A stretch of DNA of 64,000 nucleotides from Aphelocoma coerulescens (GCF_041296385.1 NC_091013.1:34942001-35006000); one strand, 5' to 3'; numbered from the stretch's first letter, positions 1 through 12,914 are shown. The notes: a model not told the origin generated them from the sequence alone. Numbers and translations: made by a program.

Positions 1-3000
1 CACTCTCTTCTCTCAAAGATATTAAAAGTCATGATGAGGGTGGAAACTGCTTCTGTGTAGCCTTGCCTGTATTTTCCTTCAGCAACAGGACTTTGAGTAA
101 ACTTCACAGAGCCTGTGCACAGACTCACATGCTGATGTGCAAATGTCCATAAGTGTAAATTCCTAGCACAGACCCTGACAAGGTTCTATCCTGTATCAGA
201 TAGCTGTTTCCTGAGTTGGCCTTGAGGAATACTTAGGGACATTGGGTATCCCTAAGATAAAGGCTGTCTCCAATAGGCAGTTACGAGATTATCCTGTTCT
301 AGAGGAAGACCATTCAGTCATATGTACAGGAGGAAGCCTGCCCTATTTTCATATGGTGTATTATATCAGTATAACTATAACCCTGAGATTCCAGACAGTC
401 CTTTCCTTTTTCTTAAACTGTTCTTATCCTTGCTATAAGGTGAATAAGAGAACACAGGGTGCCTACATACCACTGCTGAGGGAGGTAAACAGAAAATCTC
501 ACAAAATTTTGTGATAGGAATTTACTTAGGTAGCTTTCAGATATTACACTGGATTTCTTTTTGAGAAGCATCCCCAATCATATAAATCTTTTGTGTTGTC
601 TTCATAGCAGGCTGTAGAAATACAAATCATCCAAAAAGAAGAGCCAACGTTTCCTCCACTCTAGTATTTATGTTTGTGATCATACAGAAAGTAATACAGG
701 TTATTTGTATCAAACCCACAGTTAATTCATGGTGCATTGTCAAAGATTTGCTATAATTGTTCTTGTGCCTACTTCTCATTCCAGTGCAACTGGGATTGTG
801 GTGGTGATTGCTTCTGCAGTACACTTAAATATTTCCAAGAACTGTGTCTTTTTCTACCCAACAACTGTAATCTATCACGCTCTGCCCTTGCTCTTTATAT
901 TTGTGCCATGACTACAGATGTCTTTCAAGCAAGACTATCAAGACGATGCATTTACATTCTAGTGAGCTCAGCCGGTGCTGAATGATGTTTGGCCTATGGA
1001 GTGTCACCTCCTCTCAGCCAATCTGTGTGATTCAAAAGGCACAGCTGTTGTGTAGAGGGGGGGGGAAAAACCCTCTCTCTTCTGGATGTTCAGGCATTCA
1101 TCAAAAAATATCAGCCACTGAAATGTAATAATCACATGTTATAGGTACACCTCAGAATGGGCATTTCCTCTTCCATCAGCTGTGCTATGTCACTGTGGCA
1201 ATGTGAAGAATGGGCAGGTCTTTTCGATATATGAAGTCTCAATCTTTTATTCAGAAAGTATATCCTGATCAGTGTCTAAATGTGATAGGTTACCAAATGA
1301 AGACTCTTACTGTTTAAATTGCAGCCTTGAAGGCACAATGAATCTGTTAATGTCCCTGCATAGTTACACTATGGCAGCTATCATGATGGCATTTCTTCTT
1401 ATCACACTCATTTGATCCAAGTAGAAACTTGAAAGGTAATTTCCCCCGTCTTTGATTCTCTTTCATATTCCTGGAATATTCTAGATTGAGAGGTTGCCAG
1501 CTATCCTTGTTCACCCACTTTCTAGTCACTTTTACATTTGTTCCACATCACCCTAATTAATTTGGAAATTTTTATTCAGCTAGAAAAGCTAGTCCTAGAT
1601 TCTCTTCTAACAAGTCAAGCTAAAAACTCAAAAGAAACCCACTGACATGGTTGCTTACAATTTTCCAGAACCAAATATCCAGAATGTAGAATCTCCTGCA
1701 TTGCCTACCAGACACGTCATATGGCAAACTGCTCAATTAACCTTTTTAACAGAAACCTTCAGACATAAGCTGCTTCTTCTACTTGAGGATTTCTAAGCCC
1801 TCAAAGTGCTTAAGTTGTGTTTGTATGAATGTATGTTGTCATACAGAGATACCTTGGGATGCTTTACAGTGGGAGCAAAAAGCCAAGCAGTTGATTCTTT
1901 AAAAATCATAGAAGATTTGGAACTGTTTCTTCATCATGTTTTAAATTGCTCCAAGTGATAATGCCAGATATTGCAAAACTTTATCAGTTGTATTCTCATC
2001 AGACAGCCAAGCATTATTCAAACTATGCTACTTTTTTTTCCAAAAGTCAGAGGTCTCCAATATTGATCTAGAAAGAGATTGCATTTCATGAATTGTCCCA
2101 GAAAGAAGGTGTTTTCTTGGCTCTGTTGGGCTACTTGTCCTGTTGACCTGTAAATGGGATGCATTTGCAGTAACAGAAATCAGAAGTTAAACACTTCCAG
2201 CATAGGAAGAACGAGATACTCAGATCAGCATTGGCAGGCTGCTAAAGACATAACCAAAATTGGTTCGACAATTGGCATGGATGGCTCAGTCTATGTTTTT
2301 GTTCTTACTTGTGGTTACAGAAATTAAATAGCTGTGGGCTAGTGTAGGGAACAAAAGAAATGTTTTTTTTTCACAGAAGGGTAGATTTCACTTCACTTGA
2401 TGTTAGCTTAATAGAAATAAGGCAATAAATAAAATAGCATCTTGTAGTATCTCACTCTGGAAAATGACAGACATCATCAGAGAGCAAATACTTATGGTAA
2501 ATTCCTCAGATAGGTGGAATGAAGCACCTGCTGGAAATGCTTATCTGCTTCTATTGCATTTAGGGCAGAAGCTGAGCTCATTGGTTTACTCAAGATATTT
2601 AAATTTCAAGTGGCTAAAAGTCAACATTTTTATCAAGCCAACTCCATTTAAGTTTCAAACTTTTCAGTGGAGAATATTTCAACTTGCATTTCTCTGGCAA
2701 TGTATGCATGTACCTCAGCATAAAGTCTGTAAATCTGTTGCAGTTCTGTTGTGCATCGCTTTGTGACATACTTTGTATATTATAGTTATCCTCTGCCTCA
2801 TTTAAATCAGGGGAAAGCTAATACAATAACATAAACATGGCTATGCAGAATTATACATTTTTGATGTCTTTCACATAAAAGTACTAGTATTTACAGACAC
2901 ACATAAAAAAGGATTTTCTTTGTCCTCAAGTAGCTTTTGTCTACATGAAGTTGTGAAAACATACTGATTCCTTGACCATTATATTTCATTTTAGAAAATG

Positions 3001-3855
3001 AAATATTTGTGGCTGCATGTGAATTACCTAAGTCAAATGGCAAAGGCATTTGAAAGAGAATGTTGTGCAGTTACAGGAATGTTCTTGAAAAGAACACTGT
3101 TCACTTTGAAAGCCCATAAAACTTTAGGTTGTTCATGTAATATTAAAAAAGGATCTCTCTCACTTACAATCAATGTGTAAACAATTAATAATTAATAGCT
3201 AACAAATGTATTTAGTAACAATTCTGTTCCAAAGAGGGAAGGAGTAAATGTAGAAATGAAAACCCCATTGACTCCAGACCCTGTTGTCATGGAATCAATT
3301 ACATCACAATGAGCATCTGCTCACAAACTCATGAAATCCCGTTGTTAGTTTAGGTTGTTGACTCCCTATATGTCTACTGGGCATACTGTTCAGATTCTCA
3401 CTCCTGGGATGTTTATACAACTTCTTCAGATTTTAAGCTTCAGTATTTTATGGTCAGTTCCTATCTGTTTTTTTCTTATGCCAACACTTTCAAGGTGGAG
3501 AAACAGTATTCCCTGTATTGTTAAACAGTCACTGAAAGTCAAGGAGGGGGATTGATCTCAGGGAAACGGTTTGGAAGTTGTGTCTTCACTCTCCTGAAGC
3601 TTCATTTGCATAGGTAACGTAATGAAGCAATCAGCTCTGGAAGATATGCAGCCTCATTCTAAACCAGACATGTTAAGATCCTTAGATACCTCTCATGACT
3701 TCTTCACCCAGTTAGTACTGGTTGTCACATACATGCAGATATGTCTGCAATGTCTATTTTAACTGCAGTATCTATTTTAGCAGCTGAAATTCATCCTGTA
3801 TCATCCTGTCTAATGGACATGATCTGGCTCTTCTATCTTAAAGCAAGAGCCCTTT
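1..3855. other. Intergenic/intronic AT-rich DNA, no gene seen
   Basis: No recognisable exon, repeat family or RNA gene. The longest open frame is about 100 codons (2464-2766, plus strand). It has no recognisable domain and a composition expected of chance translation of AT-rich DNA. The only simple-sequence feature is a run of nine G followed by five A at 1057-1070. Confidence 0.7.
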
Positions 3856-4315
3856 GCAAAAGTTCTTTTTGGTAGTTCTTACTTTCCTTGATCTCAATAC
3901 TAGTCTGCTTACTCACATTTCTAGTTCTCTTGCTCTTCTGATCAGCTGGTTCTTCCTATGTGTTCCTCCAATATTCTTCTGTAATGAGACTAACAGCCAC
4001 CTCTATGTCATCAGCAGTTTAATTGAAGAACCTACCAACTCCCTGAAGTTATTATTGAAAATAACTCGCTGAAGTTATTATTGAAAATCCTAAATACAAA
4101 GTACTAGATAATACTAGTCCCAAGATCAAACCTTTGGGATTCCTATTAGAAATCTTAATTCAAATCAATAGCTGTCTCTTTCAGCTCAACTGATTGTAAT
4201 CTTTTGTTTATTCCTTTCTGCATCTCTGTCATTATTCTGTATCTCTCCCATCTTCCTCTCATAACTAATACCTTCCTATCATACCAGATGCTTTATTGCT
4301 GCCAATAAAAAAAAT
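3856..4315 (-). mobile_element. Decayed CR1-type LINE fragment (reverse transcriptase part, antisense to +)
   Basis: Read on the plus strand, the text follows the usual order of an antisense CR1 reverse transcriptase region. Near 4008 there is a stretch like the 'cat-cag-cag-ttt' block. At about 4110-4145 comes 'actagtcccaagatcaaacc' followed by 'tttgggattcc', the reverse complement of the RT motif PQGSVLGP. At about 4245-4300 the sequence resembles the conserved 'aactaat...ccatatcaaatgcttt' block. The reading frame is broken many times, so this is an old non-coding remnant. The edges are approximate. CR1 is the main LINE family of birds and reptiles. The match was made from memory and by eye, not by alignment. 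Confidence 0.6.
4037..4088. repeat. 26-bp tandem duplication, two copies
   Basis: The unit at 4037-4062 is repeated at 4063-4088 with one mismatch (C to G in the fifth base of the unit). Both copies end in 'gttattattgaaaat'. The duplication lies inside the decayed CR1 fragment, so it arose after that insertion, probably by replication slippage. Confidence 0.95.
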
Positions 4316-4367
4316 TAAATTCAGCAATAGCAGCATTTTCTGTTAGTCTGATACAGAGCAGACTACT

Positions 4368-5005
4368 TGTCTTGGGGTGACTTTGTGATGTGTATCCCAT
4401 ATCGCTGCCCTATGCCCAGGAATTAATTTTTATGCCTTTTTATGCCTTTAAACTGAGCCTGAGAGGGGGGAAGGAAAAACTGAGCAAAACTTTTTCAAAG
4501 CAGTTTGCAGCTTGTTCAAGGTCACACGGAGATAGAGGCTTTTTTTTCCAGCTGCAGCAGGGGAGGGAGGAGGCACCTGGCTTGTGGTTGCCCGGTCAGC
4601 TTTTGGCCAGTAGTTCAGTTTCTTTTTCTCCAGAGAGAGACTGAGAGTGAAACTTTTTTCCTTCCCTGGAATTTCGGATTTTCTCCCTTTTCCACTGGAC
4701 TGCTTCAATATCAGAACACATCAGGAGGACTTTCCACCAGGCATAGGGGGCCTGGCCCTGGGCCAAGTCCCAGCTCCGAGGAGACCAAGGGGAGGATTCT
4801 GACACTTTCCCAGGTTTTTTCTCCACAGCAAGAGATTTTTATTATTTAGCATTATTATCCTTTTCCTGTGTATTTGTTAAATATAGTTTTTATCTCTTTC
4901 ACTTTCCTTTGAGGAAAATTTATTTTTTCCCGATCCTGGTGGGGGAGGGGTGGTGACCTGCCTTCTCTCAGAGGATATATTTCTAAATTTGGCCAAACTG
5001 GTACA
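4368..5005 (+). mobile_element. Solo LTR of an endogenous retrovirus (ERVL-like, songbird type)
   Basis: The element is 638 bp long. It begins TGTCTTGGGG and ends GGTACA, giving the TG...CA termini of an LTR. It is flanked by a perfect 5-bp target duplication, CTACT, at 4363-4367 and 5006-5010. The interior has a tandem 'tttttatgcc' decamer near 4427-4447, a GC-richer middle, and a T-rich 3' part with 'taaatatag'. From memory the start and the 3' end near 'ttggccaaac' resemble ERVL LTRs common in passerine genomes, where 5-bp duplications are usual. No internal retroviral genes lie on either side, so it is a solo LTR left by recombination between the two LTRs of a provirus. Open frames inside it (for example 114 codons at 4505-4849) are fortuitous. 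It lies about 50 bp past the CR1 fragment and may have landed in or beside it. Confidence 0.85.
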
Positions 5006-5010
5006 CTACT

Positions 5011-7055
5011 TTTGCAGAATTCACAGTTTGCTTTAATTCAAGAATCACAAAGCAATAGACAATTAATGATAATAATAGCAACATACAGCTTTATTTAGTC
5101 TGCAGCCAAACCCTGAAGTCTGTCTTTGAGGCATAAATCAACCAGAAACTTTTATCAGTTTCCAGCTTATCTGTGAGCCAAGTTGATGTCCAGAATTGGA
5201 AAACAGCAGTCTTGTAATTTTCTTCCTTGTCTTTCCTTCATTTTACAGACACTTAGTTTTTATATTTTCTAAGAAGCATCTCCAATAAAAATCTAGAACT
5301 CTACTCTTCTGTATTTTCTCTATATAAAAATATTTATAGGAAGAAATCAGTCTCCCCATTTCTCAGGCAAATACTCAGTAATTGGCATGATATTTTTGAT
5401 TTCAGGTAACTTTTTCACTAGTATCCACTAATATAAATGTTCTATTTTGCAATGTTTCTAAGGCCCTTTGCAACATTTTTAGATGTTTCTATGTGATAAA
5501 TCTTTTTATCCAAGCATAAAAAAAATTATAAGGGATTTCTTTGTTAACCTTTTCCCCAACAGTATAGTGACAGTTGATAAAATCCTACATTTTTGAATAA
5601 TAACATTTAATGATAGCATTTCCATTATTTTCCAGAGAGTGACATTGGTCTAATAACCTTTACATTTGCCAGTAATCTGTTAGTTTTTGAATACTGACAG
5701 AAAATTTACCGTCTTCCTATTTTTCATATCAGATGCTAACCAATCCACTGGTACATACGAGGGAACCTTCTGCAATATGTGTAGTGTTTGTCATATAATC
5801 AAAGCATAGTAGTGGAATTAGGAGAGTGGGGCTCAGCTAAAACTGAGCCATGGTCCCTCTGTTAGCAAATACAGCCACAGAAGGCAGATGTCTAAATCTG
5901 AGTGAGTCACCTTAAGAGTCCCTTCACAGGTAATGCAGAGAAACAGTTCTACAGCATCATTCCTTTCCTTATAAATAAATGTATAAAATAGATTAAATGA
6001 GTCACACCTTAAAAATTCTCATTTCCTTCCCTGAATATGAAGGAGAACTGCAATAACTCACTCATCTGCAGAAATGTAAAGCAAGGTGGAATAAATTGTA
6101 GCCTTAATATGTTTGCCCCCATCTGTGACATGAGCAACAGCATAAACACAATGACTGAATATTTCTGAGTCTTTATTCATTAATATTTATAAAGTACTTT
6201 AAGATCTTGGGATCAAAGCAGTAAAAAGAGGCAATCAGCACTACATGGGCAATCCACTCAAGTGTCAAAGTCTTATTTTATAGAGTATTGTATGTCTAGG
6301 TAGCCCTTCCTTAAAAATCTTATGAATTAATTGAGAAGATAGTTGGACAGCAGAGGCTAGGTGTTTCTGTTCTAGCACACAAGGATAGTGCAGGAGCTTT
6401 CAGGGGGCATCTTGCTTCTCTTAGCCTTGTCATAATATCCAAAACATTATCCTCCACACATCCTACATATCCAGCAAGTTGTAAGAGCTGCCTTCAGCCA
6501 CTGTGCTGTCCTGCAAAGCTCACCAGCCCATCAAGGGGATCATAGTACAGTCCTTTCCATCTTCAGGCACATCAGTCCCCTGCTCTGCTTCACTGCCATG
6601 TACTGTGACTCTTGGCTACTGCTGCCAGTCCAGCAGCAAAGGCTGGCTCTTTCTAACTGGGGGAAGCTACCTAGTGATATACTCTGGACCTGAATACTCA
6701 CTTAAAAAAGGAACAACAAACCCACAGCCACTATCCCCACAGACCACCCCAAAGAGCTCCACTATCAGTCACACATACACTAGAAGTATTTTTTAATCAC
6801 TGAATACATGTGGAAAGCTAAAGGGGGTTAAGGGTTGCTGATTTCCCCTTTCTGTATTTGGGAGGGCTCTAACCACCACATAATGGCAATGCAAAGTGCT
6901 GTTTGCTTATTTTTCTGAAAAAATTGTACACTTGGCACATGGATCCTTCTGATTACATTGCTGGAAAGGTAAAAGGGCTCTATAAATCCACACATCCAGC
7001 CAACACACACAAATGTTCTTTTAGGTTTTCTTCTTTTTCAGTCTGAGCTAGTTTT
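5011..7055. other. AT-rich DNA without recognisable gene
   Basis: No exon or confident repeat seen. The stretch 5600-5780 has phrases faintly reminiscent of antisense CR1 ('ttttccagagagtgacattg', 'acatttgccagtaatct') but is too degraded to call. 6490-6790 is somewhat GC-richer, with a 97-codon frame at 6503-6796 that shows no domain. Confidence 0.65.
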
Positions 7056-7088
7056 ACACACACACACACATACACAGACACACACATA
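7056..7088. repeat. (CA)n microsatellite, interrupted
   Basis: About 33 bp of alternating A and C with two single-base interruptions (at 'cacata' and 'cacaga'). Short and imperfect, so probably only weakly polymorphic. Confidence 0.9.
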
Positions 7089-10000
7089 TTTCCTAGTACA
7101 TTTTGTATAATTTAAGTTATTTTTGTGTTATATGCTCTTTCTGGTGTTCCCATGGATTCGTTAGGATGAATAATTTCTGTCAATAATGAACACAGGAACC
7201 CAGTACATGAATACTTGACGAGATGAATATATGCATAGGTTATACATATCAATTTGTGGTGAATGCATGAAACAAATGCATAAGAAACTGATTTAACTAG
7301 CATGAAACACAGATGAAATAGATGGCATATAAATGTAATTATATTACTTTCAGACAAATAAGACTGTGTAGATAGGAGGGTGATGGGTATGTGGATTCTG
7401 TAATGAACAACAGGGCAGTGGAGAGGCCCCTTGCAAAGATAATGCATCATTTTATGTCTTTAAAAAAGCCACAGTCATACAAAAAGCCAATAAGAAAGCA
7501 CTTCTAATAGGTGGAAAAATAAATATATTCTGTGGGTTAAAAGCTAGAAGGGGTATAAAAATGAAAGCATGTGCATGGAAAGAAAACTAATGAGAAGTAT
7601 ATGAAATTACTATGAACCTACCAACCAGGCAGAATTTGCATTATCACCTTCAGTGGATTTTGAACCTGCCCCTAACAGATCAATTGACATGCAGCATCAG
7701 CATGACAATGGTATTATTTATTTTTATTTCTGATCAGAGTAAGAATGGAAATTTAAAATAGTCATATTTTGAAAATTTCTGAACACTTTAAAATCCCTTT
7801 TTAATGACTTGACCTTTTTTTTTTCTTTTCAAGGAACTTGAACCCACTGTTTTCTAATGCTTAGACAATTTTGATCCTAGGCAATAATATTGTATGATAA
7901 AGTTCACAATGCTGAAATGCCTCTGGGGATGTGATCTCTAACAGTGTATGTGTGGAAAGCCCAGTCTTCCAGATGATTAGTTTTATTTTCTCCTCTCTTC
8001 TAGTGCTATAAAGCATCTCAAGTTCCCAATAAAGCAATGTACAACTCCTTATCTGCTCCAACATATATCTTTCACCCACCAACATCTTACTCACAACTCT
8101 TTTCAGGCACAACCCTAAGCCTACGTTTCACAATCAATTTTTCCTTGGTACCTTGGTTAAGCCTTACACATCTTTCAGCATTTCCTCAAGAGTTTTCTAA
8201 GAAACCCATAGTAAGAATAAGAGGTAAAAAATGTTTACTCATTCTGTGATTGCCCCTCATTTTACCCATGGTGTTCCCTGTTTCCTGCACTCCTGGATGC
8301 CAAGGCACAGAGCAGCTAGCTTTAATGGGAACCTCGGTCCAGGGCTCGTCACCAACAACCTCATTCCTCTCCCAGAGGAATGACCCCCATCAAGCATGTG
8401 ATATCTCACAAGGTTGCCTATAATGGGCCTGTGGTGTCCTGTGAACTCTTTTGTTATCAGAAAGGTTATGCTCCATGTCATGCAGCATAAAAGTGAACAC
8501 TCTGAGTAGTCAAGAGTTAAAACATACCTTGGCTGTTTCAATAAAATGCAATTTAATACGGCAAGAAACACATTTCATATCTAATGTTGACATTGAAGGA
8601 TCTTGTATTGCTTTTTTACCAATAGAAATGACAGTGATTCATCAGCTTTTATTCCATTTTATATTGCTCTGGCGCTCTATCAGCCAGAGAAATGCTCTAA
8701 TTTTTGGCAAAGTTTATCCACTGAGTTCCTTTCCTTGCTGCCTTTCAAATAAAAAAATATTTCTTGTAGAAGGCACTCACATTTTTTTGCTATATTCCTG
8801 GTCTTCCCACCTTATAGCTTCCCCGTCACCCTGGAATCCACAGCTCAGTATTTCCTATAGCTTCTTTTTCAAAATGAACATATATAGGAGTGTGAATTCT
8901 TTCAGACTTCTTGACTATTTTTCATGTCTTTGCATCCTCTGTTTTATTTTTAGAGTTTCAGCATGCATTCCTAACTTTATATGCTGTGTACTTTGAATTG
9001 CCCTAGACTCAGAGGATTTTCAGAGATCAAACAGCATCAATATTAATTACTAATAGAGTTTCCCTTTAAAAATAAACTTGGGTTTAGAATACTGAGACAG
9101 CATGTTAGCAATTAATGCATTACATTTACTTTTACACTTGATCCATATATTTTAAACATGAGAACAAGAAGTGCTTAGATTCCAGTTCTATACTGAAAGA
9201 GGTTCAACATCAGCAGTTGAATTGGTTTGTAGATTTGAGGTTTGGACTGAAATTATGTAAAGTGTAAATCTCACAGAGGCAGCTGTCATGAAGCCTTTAC
9301 TCCATGAGTTAAGGGGAGTCTTAGTCACTTCTACATGTTGCATTCAGCTAGAATATTAAAAAAAAAGAATATCCTGAGAGAGAAGAAAATTAAAAAGAGG
9401 TTAATATTCAAACCTAAACCAACTTAGGTTCCTTTGTGTACTTAGTTTTCTTTTGCAAATTTGACTCCTCTACTTTCACCTCTACTTGTATTTGAAAGAA
9501 TTTGGGATGTGGAGGCTTCGATGGGTTCACATTCATCAAAGAAGAATGAAACAGATCATATTTATAGGAAAACCAAACACACCAAACTGTTCATTTTGCA
9601 AATTGGGTTGCATATCCACATCTGACTGGAAACAGAGACAAGAAACAAGAATATTTAGAAGAGCAGGAAATGTGGCAAAGTTATCAACAGTCAAAGGCTG
9701 TCCTCCCACCTGATACGGTCTGAGTGGCAGGCCCTGGCAGTAAGAAAGAACAACTTCTCAAGCACAGTAGTAAAAATAGAAAAGCCACAGCTGTCTACTC
9801 AAGATGGCTTAGAAGTTATGTATAAAGCAATAAAATAGAATCTCACTTTTCTAAGGAGCATTCATTTTCTAAAAAGATGCAGCCTGTTTCTGTGAGCCAT
9901 AAGCCTACTCTACCAGCTAATCGGCAAGATCTAAGTGATCTCGATATACCATTTCATGGTACCAAAGTATTTTCTTATGCTCTTTTATTCTGTCCATTTC

Positions 10001-11476
10001 TCCTCCTCACTAACATCTCCACTCCCAAACCAGCACCAACTCTAAGAAGATACTCAAAACGAAATTTCTCCACTCCATGCTTCTTCTAGAAGTCAAGCTG
10101 TAAACCCACTTTCAAAACAGGATATAATTTCCTGAATATACTTTGCTCTGGAAAAAATAATGTGGAAAGATAGAAAGAAAAAGACAAAAGTACAGCCTCT
10201 GAGCCAGAAGAGGCATTATTAGAGATGCCAAAGAAGGCAATTTTAAGGCATAGTGAACAGACTGAGGCTTAGAAATGCTTAAGCATTAAGTTGGAAAACA
10301 GCACGTGCGTGAGAAGCTCTAGAAAGGCACTCGGTATGAGACACACCCAAAAAAACCTATTCTCCCTTTTTATGTCTGAGACATCATAGAAGAAATCATA
10401 AGCTTAGTGTGGATTCTTTATGTTTTGCCAAAGGTCTGGCTGGAAATGATTCTGCTGCCATAAAATCTGTTTATGACAGTATTAAAGTAAGTATATCACT
10501 CTGAACGTGCTGTCTATTCTACCCAAATAAAGGCAGCAGGGAGATCTGGAACTCACGTTAAAAACGGGTAGGGAAGAGACCTTGACAAGAGCATTGGCAG
10601 AACCTCACCACTGTATCATGCAAGGACCATGGGCTGCCCAGAGGGAGTGGGTGGTTAGCCCTCTCTCAGAGACCAGCCTCAAGAGCTTTCTAGGAAAATG
10701 TGAAACATTTACTGACAATGTCTGAGCTGCATGTATTTTGGTGCCATGGGAGCAGCAATAACTGTGGGATGGTGTGTCTGCTGCTGCGTTGTAGTGTCTG
10801 CAGTTGTCAGTGTTGGTAGTAAATGAGTATCCAGTGGGCTTTCCCCATTTTCCCTTCCGTGCTCATGTGTTTTATGGGTTTGAAAGTTAAGGAGGAAATA
10901 GAAATGCTTGTAGGAGGAAATGCTTTTAATACATCATAGTAATTTTTTACTTGTGACTTTAGTGTTAACATATTTTGTAGCTCTTTCATGTTCTCCTTTC
11001 ATTCTCTCTCCCCTGATTTTTGCTGTGCAAACACCGATATTTCCTGATAGAAGGAGACTTTAAATAGCCCACAAAGATTGGCTGCTTTCATGCTTCCAAA
11101 TTTTCTCAGGCAGTTAAACTCAAGAGACTGGTGCAAGAGCATCATGGATCAAATAACTTATTGACACACATTCAGACAAGCACTGGAGAAGGGGGGACAT
11201 GAGCCAGCTGCCCTGACATGAAAGGGCAATATGATTTTGCATCACAGGGCCATCATACCACTTGACTCATGTGAAACCAACCCGGGAAAGTCAGCTTCTC
11301 TGTGCCAAATGACTGTCCTGCCTCACATTCCTAGGCTAGTTTAGAAGTAAAAACCCAGAAATACCACACAAGCCTTTTCAAGGAACAGTCATCTTGTTAG
11401 TAAAGAGCAAAGCTATTCCTAATGGTCATCCCTCCCGCGTCTGGGCACCCTGAGTGTACTCATCTATATCAGGATG
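7089..11476. other. AT-rich DNA without recognisable gene
   Basis: No exon, RNA gene or clear repeat was recognised in about 4.4 kb. The longest frame is 181 codons at 8451-8996 on the plus strand. Its translation is rich in Phe, Ile, Ser, Leu and Cys, has no recognisable motif, and looks like a chance frame. Local GC-richer patches at 8250-8420 and 10500-10700 also resemble nothing I know. Confidence 0.6.
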
Positions 11477-11520
11477 TCTATATCTATCTATCTATCTATC
11501 TGTATATTTATGTATATACA
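11477..11520. repeat. (TATC)n microsatellite running into AT-rich tract
   Basis: About five TATC units (to about 11500) are followed by 'tgtatatttatgtatata'. It sits 40 bp upstream of the large GGAA array. Confidence 0.9.
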
Positions 11521-11559
11521 AATTTAGAGAATAGCAAGGGAGGGAGTGAAGTCTGTGGC

Positions 11560-11723
11560 GAAGGAAGGAAGGAAGGAAGGAAGGAAGGAAGGAAGGAAGG
11601 AAGGAAGGAAGGAAGGAAGGAAGGAAGGAAGGAAGGAAGGAAGGAAGGAAGGAAGGAAGGAAGGAAGGAAGGAAGGAAGGAAGGAAGGAAGGAAGGAAGG
11701 AAGGAAGGAAGGAAGGAAGGAAG
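11560..11723. repeat. (GGAA)n tetranucleotide array, about 41 units
   Basis: An uninterrupted run of AAGG/GGAA units about 163 bp long with no visible interruption. One strand is all purine and the other all pyrimidine. All frames across it are open, giving artefact proteins of Lys-Glu-Gly-Arg (plus) or Phe-Leu-Pro-Ser (minus) repeats that should not be annotated as genes. Long pure arrays are usually length-polymorphic. GGAA is also the core recognised by ETS-family factors, and such homopurine tracts can form triplex (H-DNA) structures. Confidence 0.98.
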
Positions 11724-12910
11724 CATCTGGCAACCTGGAGTGACTTTTACACTTCATCCAAGAAGATATTAAAGCAGTGGTCTGAGATGTCCTGGTCTGG
11801 CAGATCAGTATGTTGCCTCTGAGTGCAGTACACAGAAGCAAAGAAGTAAAGAAAAAAGTTTGGATGTGGTCAAGGGGAAAGTGGAAGAAAGCTGAGCAAA
11901 TAGTTAACAGAGTCTAGCAAATGCTAGTAAAGGCATGAGGGCTAAAACAGCACCTAATTAGGACTAGCTATAAACATACTAGGGAAAAGCTCTGCTTTCT
12001 CCAAGAAGGTAGCTCAGAAGTTGAAAAATTCACAAGCTGACCTCAAATGCAAGGGTCTGAGCTCACCCTCCAGGTATTTTTGACCACTAAGGATATTTCT
12101 GCTAGAGTAAGGATTTTGTTTGTTTCCATTCCAATGACACCACCTTTCTGTCAACTGATAGAAGAAATATAAGCAATTTTGAGCTTGGTGTATTTGTAGT
12201 TTAATTTCCTTTTGGCATGAGCTGCTGCTGTAGCTGAGATAGTTACAATCAACAGGCATATAACAATTTCTTTCAGCAATTTCAATACAAATGGGATTTG
12301 AGGCTAGGTACACAGATGAATACAGACAGGAATATTCCTTGGTGTGCTCTGGAATTATACTTTTCCCCCACACCAATCCTGCCATTATATGAGAATGTGA
12401 GAGAAGATATTCCCAATAGGATAGAACTGGTGGTCCAGCCAGTCTGGCCCTCTGCATAAACAGTGACTGGGCATTTAACACATGAGCATGGCCACTTCAT
12501 ACCAGACCACTTCCTTTGCACTGCAGTTGCTTCTGCAGTTGTTGGATTCAGGATGCTAGAGGTATTTTCCTGTCTAGCTCTCCTGGTATCTGCTTATAGA
12601 CCTGTTGACCATGAAGTGTTCTTCTCCCTTTCTCATGCTGCTGGTACAGCTTGCCTTCGCCCTCACTGTGGGAACAAGTTGCAAGAGTTCATATGCATTA
12701 GGTAAAAGAGCACTTGATTTTAAATCAGTCAGCTTTTTGCTTCATAAAGTTCAAGGGCTCAGTCAGTAACAGCTTTGCATCCAGCTTACACAGCACCCTC
12801 CTGATGGTGACGTGTTTACTCTTCCTGTTCAAAATAATGGATCCCAAAACTTTGTATCCTTCTGGAAGCCAATTATTTTATCCCCTGGATCCTTTTTACT
12901 GCTTCTCTCT
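11724..12910. other. Unique-looking DNA without recognisable gene
   Basis: No exon recognised. A 155-codon frame on the minus strand (12014-12481) shows no domain. The part from about 12380 to 12710 reads vaguely like an old interspersed repeat but I cannot name one. Confidence 0.5.
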
Positions 12911-12914
12911 GGTA

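Noticed and set aside
2260..2275. tRNA B-box-like word 'ggttcgacaatt'
   Set aside because: No box A, no cloverleaf-forming flanks; a chance match. A similar 'ggttcgatg' at 52832 was dismissed for the same reason.
5600..5780. Further antisense CR1 fragment
   Set aside because: Only scattered phrases fit and the order cannot be established by eye.
8451..8996. 181-codon plus-strand frame
   Set aside because: No recognisable domain, hydrophobic low-specificity composition and no splice or promoter context that I can see; most likely a chance frame.
11422..11772. Lys-Glu-Gly-Arg and Phe-Leu-Pro-Ser repeat 'proteins' of 65-116 residues
   Set aside because: They are translations of the pure GGAA array, which has no stop codon in any frame; they are not evidence of a gene.
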